64,000 nucleotides of DNA from the NCBI GenBank assembly GCA_016215445.1, contig JACRJL010000001.1:124001-188000 (forward strand), in the 5' to 3' direction. Positions 23,600 through 31,960 of the stretch are shown piece by piece; the first letter of the stretch is position 1; each line of letters begins with the position of its first letter. The notes under the pieces are model-generated. The model was not told the origin of the DNA. It searched no databases and worked only from the letters and a program-made list of their open reading frames with translations. The position numbers and the translations under genes are program-made. Source of the DNA: Candidatus Roizmanbacteria bacterium (GTDB lineage Bacteria; Patescibacteriota; Microgenomatia; UBA1406; GWC2-37-13).

Positions 23600-24916
23600 A
23601 TGGCTAAACTTAAAAAGGCGACTCTCTATATCAACGGAATGCACTGTCCTTCGTGCGACGTTCTGATGAACGACAAATTTCGGGAGGAAGCAAACGTGAT
23701 TGACGTTAAGCCAGATTTTCAACATCAAAAAGTCGAGGTTTTCTACACCGGACACCTGGATAGAACAGTACTCAATAATAAGATAAAACAGTTTGGTTAC
23801 GAAATTGTTGAAGGAGAAGTCATAAAAGCCGAGGCTGAACCGTTTAGAAAAAGGTTTTTTGAAGCTTTAGGCATTACCGCCATTCTAGTTATTCTATATT
23901 TGATTGCTCAGGAACTAGGTATTGTCCCGAGTTTCAATTTCAGCGGTAATTTAAGTTTGCTGACTATTTTTGTAATTGGACTAGTGGCTTCTACTTCAAC
24001 TTGTATGGCAACTTCGGGTGCTCTATTTCTTTCGACAGTCGGCAAGAGTCGGGATAATTTTTCCCAGTCGCTTTTTTTTAACGCAGGAAGAATCGTTTCT
24101 TACGGTTTTTTCGGATTTTTGGCCGGATTGGTAGGTCAAGCTCTAATAACCAATCTCAAATTCGGGCCCTTTTTGACATTACTGGCAGCAGTTTTTATGA
24201 TTCTTCTGGGCTTAGATATGGCCAAAATACTATCTATTGGTTCGATCATCCCTTCGGGATTAAATAAATCCATTTTTGAAAATCTTGAGCATAAATTGAT
24301 GAAGTATCCGCGAAAGGCGCCGTTTTTCTTGGGAGCGATTACCTATTTTTTACCTTGCGGATTCACACAGGCAGTCCAAGTTTACGCTTTGGGCCTCGCT
24401 TCGCCGTTTTTAAGCGCCGCCACCATGATGGTTTTTGCCATTGGAACGACTCCGGCTTTGTTATTGGTAGGTGGACTAAGTTCTTTGACGAAGAGCGGTT
24501 TTTACAGCTACTTTATGAAGACCATGGGAGTAATTGTTTTCATTATCGGTTTCTTCTACTTTTCCAATTTTCTTTCCCTCTATAACATTAATATTAACCC
24601 ACTTTTGACAAATGCTGGTAAAAATGGGATGTCTGCTTCCTTAGAAAACGGAGTGCAAACCATCAACATGAGAGTCGTCGCTTCGGGTTATGTTCCTAAC
24701 TATTTTACGGTTAAAAAGGGCATTCCGGTGAAATGGAAGATACAGGGAGAGAATGTTTTTGGTTGCCAAGCTTATTTTATTGTTCCGACTTTGGGAGTAC
24801 AAAAAACTATTGAACTGGGTGAGAATCTTATAGAATTTACTCCAACCGCTGCTGGCCCAATTAACTTTTCCTGTGGAATGGGGATGTATCGGGGGCGGAT
24901 TGAAGTTATTGATTAA
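23600..24916 (+). CDS. HMA - SafE/UreH-like membrane transporter - cupredoxin fusion
   Basis: 438 residues in three parts. Residues 1-75 are a heavy-metal-associated domain with INGMHCPSCDVLM (Cys 16 and 19). About 90-330 are six or so helices of the sulfite exporter TauE/SafE or UreH type with GLVASTSTCMATSGALFL and YFLPCGFTQAVQVYALG, each with a Cys. About 350-438 are a cupredoxin-like domain ending SCGMGMYRGRIEVID. Fusions of this design accompany copper ATPases and probably move or relay Cu(I). It is the last gene of the operon, 20 bases after copA, and converges with a minus-strand gene, overlapping by 11 bases. Confidence 0.85.
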   Translation: MAKLKKATLYINGMHCPSCDVLMNDKFREEANVIDVKPDFQHQKVEVFYTGHLDRTVLNNKIKQFGYEIVEGEVIKAEAEPFRKRFFEALGITAILVILYLIAQELGIVPSFNFSGNLSLLTIFVIGLVASTSTCMATSGALFLSTVGKSRDNFSQSLFFNAGRIVSYGFFGFLAGLVGQALITNLKFGPFLTLLAAVFMILLGLDMAKILSIGSIIPSGLNKSIFENLEHKLMKYPRKAPFFLGAITYFLPCGFTQAVQVYALGLASPFLSAATMMVFAIGTTPALLLVGGLSSLTKSGFYSYFMKTMGVIVFIIGFFYFSNFLSLYNININPLLTNAGKNGMSASLENGVQTINMRVVASGYVPNYFTVKKGIPVKWKIQGENVFGCQAYFIVPTLGVQKTIELGENLIEFTPTAAGPINFSCGMGMYRGRIEVID

Positions 24917-27686
24917 GATGGGGTAAAGGTCCGGTTTTTCCCGTTGGTCGATTTACCGCTTCAAAAAAAGCTACTAACATCTGGTGGGCCTCGTCTATTT
25001 TATTTGGATCGATGATACTCTTTGCGTCGTCTATCAAAACTTGATTCAATTTTGCTTGAAGTTCATTGAAGTTACCTATACCAAGTCTCTCTAAGTTAAC
25101 TTCTCCAAGATATTGTTTTTTCTTTAGAGTATTAAAAGTTCTTTTCAATAAAGAGTTATAGTCTTCAAAGAATAAGCTTTTTAAAGGGTTGCCATATTTA
25201 AAACCGACGTCATGAAATACTAATTTTTCCCAACCCGTTAAGACTTCATTTAAAACTTTTATTACTCTTTCTTGTCTTTTCGAATCAAGACGAAGTAGGG
25301 GATTTGTAGCAAAAGTTTCTCTAAAAGCAGTTTGAGCCTGATTCGGTGATTTTGTCACTGTATAAGTAGCTTTTTCTTCGACTGATGGTTTTACGCCTGG
25401 TATTATTTGAGCTTCACTGCCTATGACTCCAAGGTGTTTTTTAGCACGTCCAACATCTATTGTTGGCGTATAAACATCCGATTCGGCAGTTTTGAATTTA
25501 TATGAACCTGGCATAGGTGAAAACATGCCATTTGATTGATTCAATAATTTTACATTTTCGTAGATTGAGGTAGTTATTTTTGAGGCTAAATTTCTCATCG
25601 CTCCAAAAGGAGAAGCCAAGACTCCTGGTGTAGAAAACCCTCTTTTACCCCAGGTAATTGCGTTATTGACCATTTCAACATACTCCATAATTTTTTTCTT
25701 GTCGGTAGGGGTAATAGTCGGCATTGGTGCGCCAGTTTTCAAATGAGCTTTATAGTCAAATTCGAACTTTGTGATAATTGCTTTTATTGGTTCAACTGAA
25801 ATAACAACCGGTTGAACATTGTCGAAGCGAGGATCTGAATATGGATTGTTACCTTTAGCATTATAAAGGATATGCATCGAAGGTACATTATTAGCTAAAG
25901 CAAGATCTAAAGCCCTAATTACATTAGATTTAACTTCCTGGCTTTTTTTACCTGATCTAATAGCAATGGTTTTATATTGAGTATCAATTGTTGTTGAAAC
26001 TGTTGCTTCTGGAATTGGAAGTGAATCTTTACCAAGCTCTAACTCATGTTTTTTAGATTTTTCAATTATTTTCATTTCATCGACCATTATTGTGTCATTT
26101 TGTCTAGTAGCAAGCTGATACTGGATTTCATCATAGACTGTTGATAAAGCAACTCCATCAAAATTATGATGTGAGGCGGCAATTGAAAACTCTAAACCTT
26201 TGGGAGCGGCTAAATTTATATCAACTAATCCTTTATATGGGCCAACCGTATACATTGAGGTGACACCTTTGTTATCTTTTGAATTATCTTTTGAGCCTTT
26301 AGTAGTTAATCTAACAATAAAATCTCCATAACCTGATTCGGTTCCTTTAAAACCGTAAATTTCTTTAAAACGCTTTGACCTATTTTTTGGATTTTTAAAC
26401 GCATCGAGTCTCAAATTATATTTTTCTAACGGATTTAAATTTATTCCACTTGGACTTTGATTCAATTCCCAAAGTATTGCTTCATCTGTTGCGTCGGGTG
26501 GCAGTTGAATTTTAATATAATTTCGATCATTTATAATTACCATAAGTGAAGTCTGACCATTTTCTTTTAGAATAGTGTGGTTTGTTTGAATAAGTGCCCT
26601 AACTGTATCTAAGAGAAGTCTTTCTGGAAAACCACGATAGCCATCGATTGATTCATCAATGTGGCTTATCGAAAACGAAGATGCTTCGGAGTGCCTTAAT
26701 CTTTCATCAAATACGTGATTAGTCATTGATTTAAATTGGCGACGGGAAATACCCAGGTTTTTTAGGTCTTCATCAGTTGGGTTTCGACCAAGTTGAGTAC
26801 CCCAAAAAGTATAGGCGTTGATATGGGAGTTAACCAACCAGGGAATATTATCTCGTATATTTTTCCATGTTCTCGCGATGTTTTCGGCCGCCACAGTAAA
26901 AGCAGTTGGTTGTGTACCGCTTTCTTTACAAGCTCTTAAATATTTTAATCCTTCTTCGAAAGCAAACTTGAATTCTTCAGATCTTTTTAATGCATAGTTA
27001 TACTCTTTAGACTGGATTCCAAAAAACTGTCGAGCAATGTCTCTGTCTACCTTGTCTGATATAACTGGTGTTTTTCTGAATCTTTTGACAAACTCTTGCC
27101 TTTTCTGCAATAAAATATCATTATTTGTCCCTATTATTTCAACAGCTGTTTTATAATAACCATCGATATTATAAAAACCTTGAGAGGTAATTTCAGAAAA
27201 AATTGTATTAAATTTATTGGCTGGCGGAAGATCTTCAAAGTCATCTACATCTGATAAAGTGATGTTTGTTGAATCAGCAAATTCAGCAATTTTATCAATA
27301 CGACGAAATACTTGAGCCATGACTACTTTAGCTATTTGAGATTTAGAAAAGTGCTTTTTGCTTAATGTGTCAATAATTCTATTTGGATCCATATCCAAAA
27401 ATCCAAAATCGTGTCTAGTGATATAACTTAATTCCAAAGGTAGAGCGTCTTTTTTTGGATTTATTTTTGCTTTGCTAAAGATATCTTCAACAACTTCAGT
27501 CAAAGGTGCATCGTAAGAAGATTTGCTTACCTCTGAAAAACCAGGAAAATATTTTTCATAGAAACCCTTGACGTATTGTTGTGAAAGTCCAAGAAAGTCT
27601 TCAACTTTTTGTTGAGGTGCGGTTTTATATACGCCTTTTTGTATTTGCTCTCGTTGTAGTCGATCGTAACTAACTTCTCTTACCAT
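24906..27686 (-). CDS. Orphan 926-residue protein with HxxxDG acyltransferase-like motif
   Basis: A large soluble protein of mixed helices and strands, without signal peptide or membrane segments. The N-terminal 380 residues are helical (MVREVSYDRLQREQIQKG). In the middle, PYKGLVDINLAAPKG followed by LEFSIAASHHNFDGVALSTV recalls the strand and HxxxDG motif of the CAT/condensation/carnitine-acyltransferase superfamily, where the His is the base; the context YDEI after the motif also recalls carnitine acyltransferases. The C-terminal 250 residues are again helical. I do not recognise a family, and the acyltransferase idea rests on one motif. It overlaps the PAP2 gene end by 17 bases and is likely co-transcribed with it. 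Confidence 0.6.
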   Translation of the reverse strand: MVREVSYDRLQREQIQKGVYKTAPQQKVEDFLGLSQQYVKGFYEKYFPGFSEVSKSSYDAPLTEVVEDIFSKAKINPKKDALPLELSYITRHDFGFLDMDPNRIIDTLSKKHFSKSQIAKVVMAQVFRRIDKIAEFADSTNITLSDVDDFEDLPPANKFNTIFSEITSQGFYNIDGYYKTAVEIIGTNNDILLQKRQEFVKRFRKTPVISDKVDRDIARQFFGIQSKEYNYALKRSEEFKFAFEEGLKYLRACKESGTQPTAFTVAAENIARTWKNIRDNIPWLVNSHINAYTFWGTQLGRNPTDEDLKNLGISRRQFKSMTNHVFDERLRHSEASSFSISHIDESIDGYRGFPERLLLDTVRALIQTNHTILKENGQTSLMVIINDRNYIKIQLPPDATDEAILWELNQSPSGINLNPLEKYNLRLDAFKNPKNRSKRFKEIYGFKGTESGYGDFIVRLTTKGSKDNSKDNKGVTSMYTVGPYKGLVDINLAAPKGLEFSIAASHHNFDGVALSTVYDEIQYQLATRQNDTIMVDEMKIIEKSKKHELELGKDSLPIPEATVSTTIDTQYKTIAIRSGKKSQEVKSNVIRALDLALANNVPSMHILYNAKGNNPYSDPRFDNVQPVVISVEPIKAIITKFEFDYKAHLKTGAPMPTITPTDKKKIMEYVEMVNNAITWGKRGFSTPGVLASPFGAMRNLASKITTSIYENVKLLNQSNGMFSPMPGSYKFKTAESDVYTPTIDVGRAKKHLGVIGSEAQIIPGVKPSVEEKATYTVTKSPNQAQTAFRETFATNPLLRLDSKRQERVIKVLNEVLTGWEKLVFHDVGFKYGNPLKSLFFEDYNSLLKRTFNTLKKKQYLGEVNLERLGIGNFNELQAKLNQVLIDDAKSIIDPNKIDEAHQMLVAFFEAVNRPTGKTGPLPHLNQ

Positions 27687-28254
27687 AAAGTTTTAGCATT
27701 AATTTAATAAATATTTTACTTATTATAAACCCAAAAAACGCTCCGCCTAGTATATCAAAGAAATAATGACAACCAAGATAGATCCTTGAGTAGCTAATCA
27801 ATAGTGCAACAATATAGTAAAACCGGCGTCTTTTTTTATCAAAATATACGAGTACAGTTGCCGCGGCAAAAGCTGTGGCGGCGTGACCGGAAGGAAAGGA
27901 AAAATCTTTGGGGCAACCGTTTGTAACAAACGGCTGAAGTTTGAATTGGCTGTAATCGGCGCGGTAAAAAGGCCGCGGCCGGCGGAAAATATCCTTTAGG
28001 ACAAAGGTAGTCAGGAGAGCGGCAGTCAAAAAAGAAAAGAGGAAGACAACGATAAATTTTTTATCCCTCTCATTGATTCCGGGATGCTTTTTTTCTTCGA
28101 GGAAGACGACTACAGCGATAACTAAAATCCAAATGAAAATGGAGTTGCCTTTAAGGGAAAAAAAAGAAAAGACCAGGTTCAAAAGATCGTTTTTCGGTAC
28201 GATTATCCTTAAAAAAGCCGAGGCAAACAAATCAAATTTGAGTAAAGTCAGCAT
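27670..28254 (-). CDS. PAP2-family membrane phosphatase
   Basis: From ATG 28254 the protein has 194 residues and five or six helices. It has the phosphatidic-acid phosphatase triad: KDIFRRPRPF, PSGHAATAFAAA and SRIYLGCHYFFDILGG, with the usual catalytic His pair and Arg. Likely substrates are undecaprenyl pyrophosphate or lipid phosphates at the outer face of the membrane. Frames starting further upstream run antisense into the HAD gene and past the promoter, so the start at MLTLLKFDLF is preferred: it lies seven bases after the shared -10 element, giving a leaderless mRNA. Confidence 0.85.
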   Translation of the reverse strand: MLTLLKFDLFASAFLRIIVPKNDLLNLVFSFFSLKGNSIFIWILVIAVVVFLEEKKHPGINERDKKFIVVFLFSFLTAALLTTFVLKDIFRRPRPFYRADYSQFKLQPFVTNGCPKDFSFPSGHAATAFAAATVLVYFDKKRRRFYYIVALLISYSRIYLGCHYFFDILGGAFFGFIISKIFIKLMLKLYGKRS

Positions 28255-28260
28255 AATAAG

Positions 28261-28270
28261 TATTATAATA
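28261..28270. promoter_or_regulatory. Symmetric bidirectional -10 element
   Basis: TATTATAATA is its own reverse complement and contains TATAAT on both strands. The ATGs of the divergent PAP2 (28254) and HAD (28280) genes lie seven and ten bases away on either side. Both transcripts would be leaderless or nearly so. Confidence 0.65.
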
Positions 28271-28279
28271 GGAAAATCT

Positions 28280-28936
28280 ATGAAAAAGATAAAAACAATT
28301 ATTTTTGATTTCGACGGCATCATCGCCGACACTCTTCCTTTTACTTTCAAAAAAGTCATTCAAATAGCCAGGATACTCAAACCAAAGAATCTCAATGAGA
28401 AGCAGATTATCGAAGAGATCAGGTCCAAAGATTGGAAGGAGCTTTTAGGAAAAGGGGGATTTCCCCAGTTCTGGTTAAAGCTACCGGCTGTTCTGTCCGT
28501 TATTTTTAGAATGCAGGTTGAACTGGGCAAGGAAATAGAAACGATCAAACTGTTTCCAGGCATTAAAAAACTCCTGGTTGATTTGAAGAAAAAACATTAT
28601 CAACTCGGGATCCTTTCTTCAAATTTGAAAGAGAATATTGACAGGTTTATCAAGATTAATGGAATCGACTATTTTGATTTTATAGAAGCCGGAACCTATA
28701 CGATGCTTGGCAAGTCCGGAGAGATTGATAAATTTGCCAGAGAGTTGAAAATAGAGAAAGAACAGATGGTCTACGTCGGCGACGAGATCCGCGATATTAA
28801 TGCCAGCAAAAAAGCCGGGATAAAAATAATCTGTGTATCTTGGGGACTTCACCGTCCGGCTGTTCTCAAGGATCACGGAGCTGATTTTATCGTCAAAAAG
28901 CCCTCAGAAATCCTTAAAATCGTCGAAAATTGTTGA
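28280..28936 (+). CDS. HAD-superfamily phosphatase (phosphoglycolate phosphatase-like)
   Basis: 218 residues from ATG 28280. Motif I is FDFDGIIADTLPF (nucleophile Asp near 10, acid/base Asp at +2), motif II LGILSSN (about 108-114), motif III Lys in the MLGKSGEID region, and motif IV YVGDEIRDINASKKAG with the metal-binding acids. The helical cap between motifs I and II is of the C1 type as in Gph or PpaX. The substrate is a small phosphomonoester, not identifiable here. The upstream longer frame crosses the divergent promoter and is rejected. Confidence 0.88.
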   Translation: MKKIKTIIFDFDGIIADTLPFTFKKVIQIARILKPKNLNEKQIIEEIRSKDWKELLGKGGFPQFWLKLPAVLSVIFRMQVELGKEIETIKLFPGIKKLLVDLKKKHYQLGILSSNLKENIDRFIKINGIDYFDFIEAGTYTMLGKSGEIDKFARELKIEKEQMVYVGDEIRDINASKKAGIKIICVSWGLHRPAVLKDHGADFIVKKPSEILKIVENC

Positions 28937-28983
28937 ATTTCAAGATTTTCGTGATATAATATCCTATAATAGTTGTTAATGCT

Positions 28984-29517
28984 ATGAAAGAAAAGATCAC
29001 ACATAGGATCAGGAGATCATTGCAACCGGCTCGTGATTCTTTAGGACAGTTTAGTCATGATTTATCCCATATTAAAGAAGTTATTCCAGCAATGAAGAGT
29101 TTTTCAGCGCTGGTTAAAGAAGAATTTAGAGCTTATGGACAATCTGCATTATCTTCTACAAGAGAGTTTGTCAATAAAAAAGAAACACAGGCATTCTTGA
29201 AAGCTTTGGCTACAGAAAATTTGGGTTGGATGTTATTTGGGCTCACTCTTTTAGCCCCTATTGATAATTTAGCGGTGGTTAAACCAATATCGGAAGGATT
29301 AAAGGCGGGTATTCCATTTGACGAAACCATGAAAATATATTGGTCGTTCATTACTCAGACCGGAATTGCCGGACCTCTTTTTTTGGGTATAGCGAATTTA
29401 GGACTTTCAGTACCAATAATATCCGGAGCCCGTGGTATAGCAAAAAAATATAGAGAAAATTTGCAATCTGGCAAGAAAAAAAGCAAAAATAAGGCTGCAT
29501 CAAAAGTGAAGAAATAG
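28984..29517 (+). CDS. Small membrane protein of unknown function
   Basis: 177 residues. A basic amphipathic N-terminus (MKEKITHRIRRSLQPARDSL) and helical stretch are followed by two or three hydrophobic segments (NLGWMLFGLTLLAPIDNLAVV, FITQTGIAGPLFLGIANLGL) and a Lys-rich tail (KKKSKNKAASKVKK). An extended -10 (TGATATAAT) and a second TATAAT lie 20 and 10 bases before the ATG. I recognise no family. The next minus-strand small membrane protein shares the glycine-rich style, but no clear homology is visible. Confidence 0.6.
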   Translation: MKEKITHRIRRSLQPARDSLGQFSHDLSHIKEVIPAMKSFSALVKEEFRAYGQSALSSTREFVNKKETQAFLKALATENLGWMLFGLTLLAPIDNLAVVKPISEGLKAGIPFDETMKIYWSFITQTGIAGPLFLGIANLGLSVPIISGARGIAKKYRENLQSGKKKSKNKAASKVKK

Positions 29518-29628
29518 TTTATTTTCTCCTTAATGTATCAGGTCGAAATCCAACCTCCGGGGTTAATAATAGGTCTAATTTTTGGAAGCGGATTTATCGT
29601 TAAAAGACCTAAGGATATTTTAAAGATT

Positions 29629-29859
29629 TTACTTACTTTTTAATTTTCCAGTAGATACCATTTTTTGGCCGAGATTCCCCATTTCTGCAGCTTTATCTCC
29701 AAGTTTTTCTATTCCGTCGTTAAATTTTTTTCCACCTGGTAATTTTGATAAATACAAAGGTATTCCTATTAGTCCAGTGGCCATACCCGCAAGCACAATT
29801 CCTGCGACAGCACATCCTTCAAGACCTGTTCCTATTAGAGATGCCAATATTCCTTCCAT
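29629..29859 (-). CDS. Small glycine-rich membrane protein, 76 residues
   Basis: MEGILASLIGTGLEGCAVAG then IVLAGMATGLIGIPLYL form one long or two short hydrophobic helices. A polar C-terminal half with a repeated Gly/Lys pattern (KFNDGIEKLGDKAAEMG) could be amphipathic. A good promoter is present on the minus strand: TTGACA, 16 bases, TATACT, then 10 bases to the ATG. The strong promoter supports a real gene; no function is recognised. Confidence 0.55.
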   Translation of the reverse strand: MEGILASLIGTGLEGCAVAGIVLAGMATGLIGIPLYLSKLPGGKKFNDGIEKLGDKAAEMGNLGQKMVSTGKLKSK

Positions 29860-29913
29860 ATTTGTAAGAAGTATATCAGATTATTTTTTTTTGTCAATAA
29901 GCCCTAAATTTTA

Positions 29914-30456
29914 TCATTTGTAGATATAAATAGAATTTTTTCCTCTAATAATTCTTTCTTTATTTTTTAATGATTTCACCGGATACATGTAAGAAACAAC
30001 AGAAAATTTAGATATCTGTCTTCGGATGTTTTTTAGGGTTTTTTCCAAGTGCCAAGGAGAGATATACAAATAAACTGTTAACGAGTTAACGGGTTGACGA
30101 GTTAACGGGTTAAGATCCATTTTGAACATGTCATCTAGGACGATTATTATGTTTCTTTTGTTTGGGTGGAAAACGCGACGAAGATGTAGAATTAATATTA
30201 AGATAGGGTTGATTTCAACGGCAACAAATTGAGTATTTAGCTTATTTTGATAGGCTTTTTTTGCTGCTTCGAAGATTATAATGCCGTCGCCGGCACCCAG
30301 GTCAACGACTGTTTGATTATTTTTCAAATTCAAAGCCCTTATTATCTTAGGTAGATCAACTGGTTGAGAAGGAAAGTAAGGGATAGGTGAAAATGTTTTG
30401 GAGGAAAAAAGTAGAATTATTGCCGCAATAATTGTAAAAGTAATAAAAAATCCCAT
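29914..30456 (-). CDS. Membrane-anchored class I SAM methyltransferase-like protein
   Basis: 180 residues. An N-terminal hydrophobic helix (FFITFTIIAAIILLFSS) precedes a Rossmann-type domain with motif I VVDLGAGDGIIIFEAAKK (about 50-67) and FVAVEIN (motif II acidic end), so S-adenosylmethionine binding is likely. Motif IV is VIVL-DD. The domain is short and the substrate unknown; such proteins in CPR are often annotated only as methyltransferase-domain. Residues DLNPLTRQPVNSLTV are encoded by a tandem DNA repeat (see 30081-30111), an odd low-complexity insertion near the substrate side. Confidence 0.65.
   Translation of the reverse strand: MGFFITFTIIAAIILLFSSKTFSPIPYFPSQPVDLPKIIRALNLKNNQTVVDLGAGDGIIIFEAAKKAYQNKLNTQFVAVEINPILILILHLRRVFHPNKRNIIIVLDDMFKMDLNPLTRQPVNSLTVYLYISPWHLEKTLKNIRRQISKFSVVSYMYPVKSLKNKERIIRGKNSIYIYK
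30081..30111. repeat. Tandem repeat of 16-base period in methyltransferase gene
   Basis: ACGAGTTAACGGGTT occurs at 30081-30095 and again at 30097-30111. The unit contains the palindrome GTTAAC, and neighbouring bases extend the pattern on both sides. It is read in frame by the minus-strand methyltransferase. Confidence 0.7.
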
Positions 30457-30495
30457 TGACTAATTTTATCAAGTCTGTTTAAATAAGAGGGTTCA

Positions 30496-31851
30496 ATGAA
30501 AGATTACTCCGACGCAATCACCCCCTTGGATGGGAGGAACAGGTATAAATTAAACAATCTGGCAGATCATTATTCTGACTTTGTCTTAACTAGATATAGA
30601 GTTTTTCTCGAAATAGAACTTTTAACGAAGCTTTCTCAATATAAAGTTATAAGGAAGTTTACGAAACAAGAGTTAACTATATTATCTCAATGCGCTAAAA
30701 CATTTGAATTTGAAGAATATAAAAGGGTCAGGGAAATTGAGAAAAAAACTAACCACGAAGCCAAGGCAAGCGAAGAATATGTTCGCGAATATTTAGAGAA
30801 AAAAGGACTAAAAGACGTCGCCCAAATGATTCACTTCGGGGTTACTTCAGACGATATCAACAATCTGGCTTATGCAATGATCATAAAAGACGTCGTCAAA
30901 AAAGTTTTTTTTCCAGAACTCGAGGCAATCCTCAAATCATTAAAGCAAGCGGCAAATAAGTATAAAAGTTTATCCATGCTTTCACGTACTCACGGTCAAC
31001 CAGCAGCTCCAACCACTCTCGGAAAAGAATATTTAGTTTACTACAAAAGGCTAAAAGAGGAAGTGGAAATCCTAAGAAGCTTAAAAATCAAAGGCAAACT
31101 AACAGGGAATACGGGCAATTTTAATGCCCACCAGTTTATATTTCCAAGAGTTGATTGGTTAAAATTTTCCAAAGAGTTTGTTTTATCACTTGGTTTGGAA
31201 CCGGACTTGGTGACGACGCAGATTGAGCCTTATGATAGTTTAATTAGGTTATTTCAATGCTTATCCAGAATAAATAACATTCTTTTGGGATTGTCGGTTG
31301 ATTTTTGGTTTTACATAAGCTTGGGTTATTTTGAACAGAAGCTAATTAATAGGGAAGTTGGTTCAACCGCGATGCCCCATAAAATCAACCCGATCTATTT
31401 TGAGGGAGCCGAAGGCGGGTTCGGAATCGCCAACGCTCTTTTTGAATTTTACTGCCGCAAGCTTTCATATTCAAGGCTTCAAAGAGACCTATCTGATTCA
31501 ACAGTGAGAAGATCATTTGGTGTTGCTTTTGGTTACACGGTGCTCTCGTATCAAAGTATAAACGAGGCATTAAGTAGAATAGAAGCGCATGATGACAACA
31601 TAAAAAGAGATTTAAACAGTCATTTCGAAGTTATTTCCGAAGCAATTCAGAATTTTTTGAGGACGAAAAACTATGACGACGCTTATGACAAAACGAAGCT
31701 TTTTTTTCGAGGGAAAACAGTTAATAGAGAAAGTATAAAAAACTTCATCGAAAGTTTAAAGATAGATCAAAAAGACAAGGAGAAATTAACTGGTTTATTT
31801 CCGGAAAATTACACTGGATTGGCAAAAAAAATCGTTAATAAGTCATTATAA
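30496..31851 (+). CDS. purB: Adenylosuccinate lyase
   Basis: 451 residues of the fumarase/aspartase superfamily. The N-terminus MKDYSDAITPLDGRNRYKL and the TSDDINNLAY region match PurB. The lyase signature is GSTAMPHKINP (about 289-299), and SRTHGQPAAPTTLGKE carries the catalytic His. It splits adenylosuccinate to AMP and fumarate, and SAICAR if that pathway exists (no other pur de novo genes are seen here). It is the first gene of a purine-interconversion run, followed by purA after a palindromic element. The fumarate it releases is relevant to the fumarate-reductase-like genes at 44040. Confidence 0.93.
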   Translation: MKDYSDAITPLDGRNRYKLNNLADHYSDFVLTRYRVFLEIELLTKLSQYKVIRKFTKQELTILSQCAKTFEFEEYKRVREIEKKTNHEAKASEEYVREYLEKKGLKDVAQMIHFGVTSDDINNLAYAMIIKDVVKKVFFPELEAILKSLKQAANKYKSLSMLSRTHGQPAAPTTLGKEYLVYYKRLKEEVEILRSLKIKGKLTGNTGNFNAHQFIFPRVDWLKFSKEFVLSLGLEPDLVTTQIEPYDSLIRLFQCLSRINNILLGLSVDFWFYISLGYFEQKLINREVGSTAMPHKINPIYFEGAEGGFGIANALFEFYCRKLSYSRLQRDLSDSTVRRSFGVAFGYTVLSYQSINEALSRIEAHDDNIKRDLNSHFEVISEAIQNFLRTKNYDDAYDKTKLFFRGKTVNRESIKNFIESLKIDQKDKEKLTGLFPENYTGLAKKIVNKSL

Positions 31852-31855
31852 GTTT

Positions 31856-31948
31856 AAAAGCTCGATGTCGAAATTTTTTATCTCTGTGGGCGTGCTCGCT
31901 TCGCTGCGCACCTCCCAAGTCGTAAAAAATTTAACATCTCCGCTTTTA
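31856..31948. repeat. Palindromic element with family arms but different core (between purB and purA)
   Basis: Left arm AAAAGCTCGATGTCGAAATT and right arm AAAAAATTTAACATC then TCCGCTTTT are the arms of the 80-bp family. The core is different: GTGGG, then GTGCTCGCTTCGCTGCGCAC, then CTCCCA. The same arms carrying another hairpin suggest core exchange. Confidence 0.85.
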
Positions 31949-31960
31949 TTAATTTAAAAA

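Noticed and set aside
28073-28279. N-terminal extension of the HAD gene
   Set aside because: It runs antisense through the PAP2 gene and across the divergent promoter.
29518-29628. Terminator or small gene between the two small membrane proteins
   Set aside because: A short AACC/GGTT hairpin without U-run and no plausible ORF.
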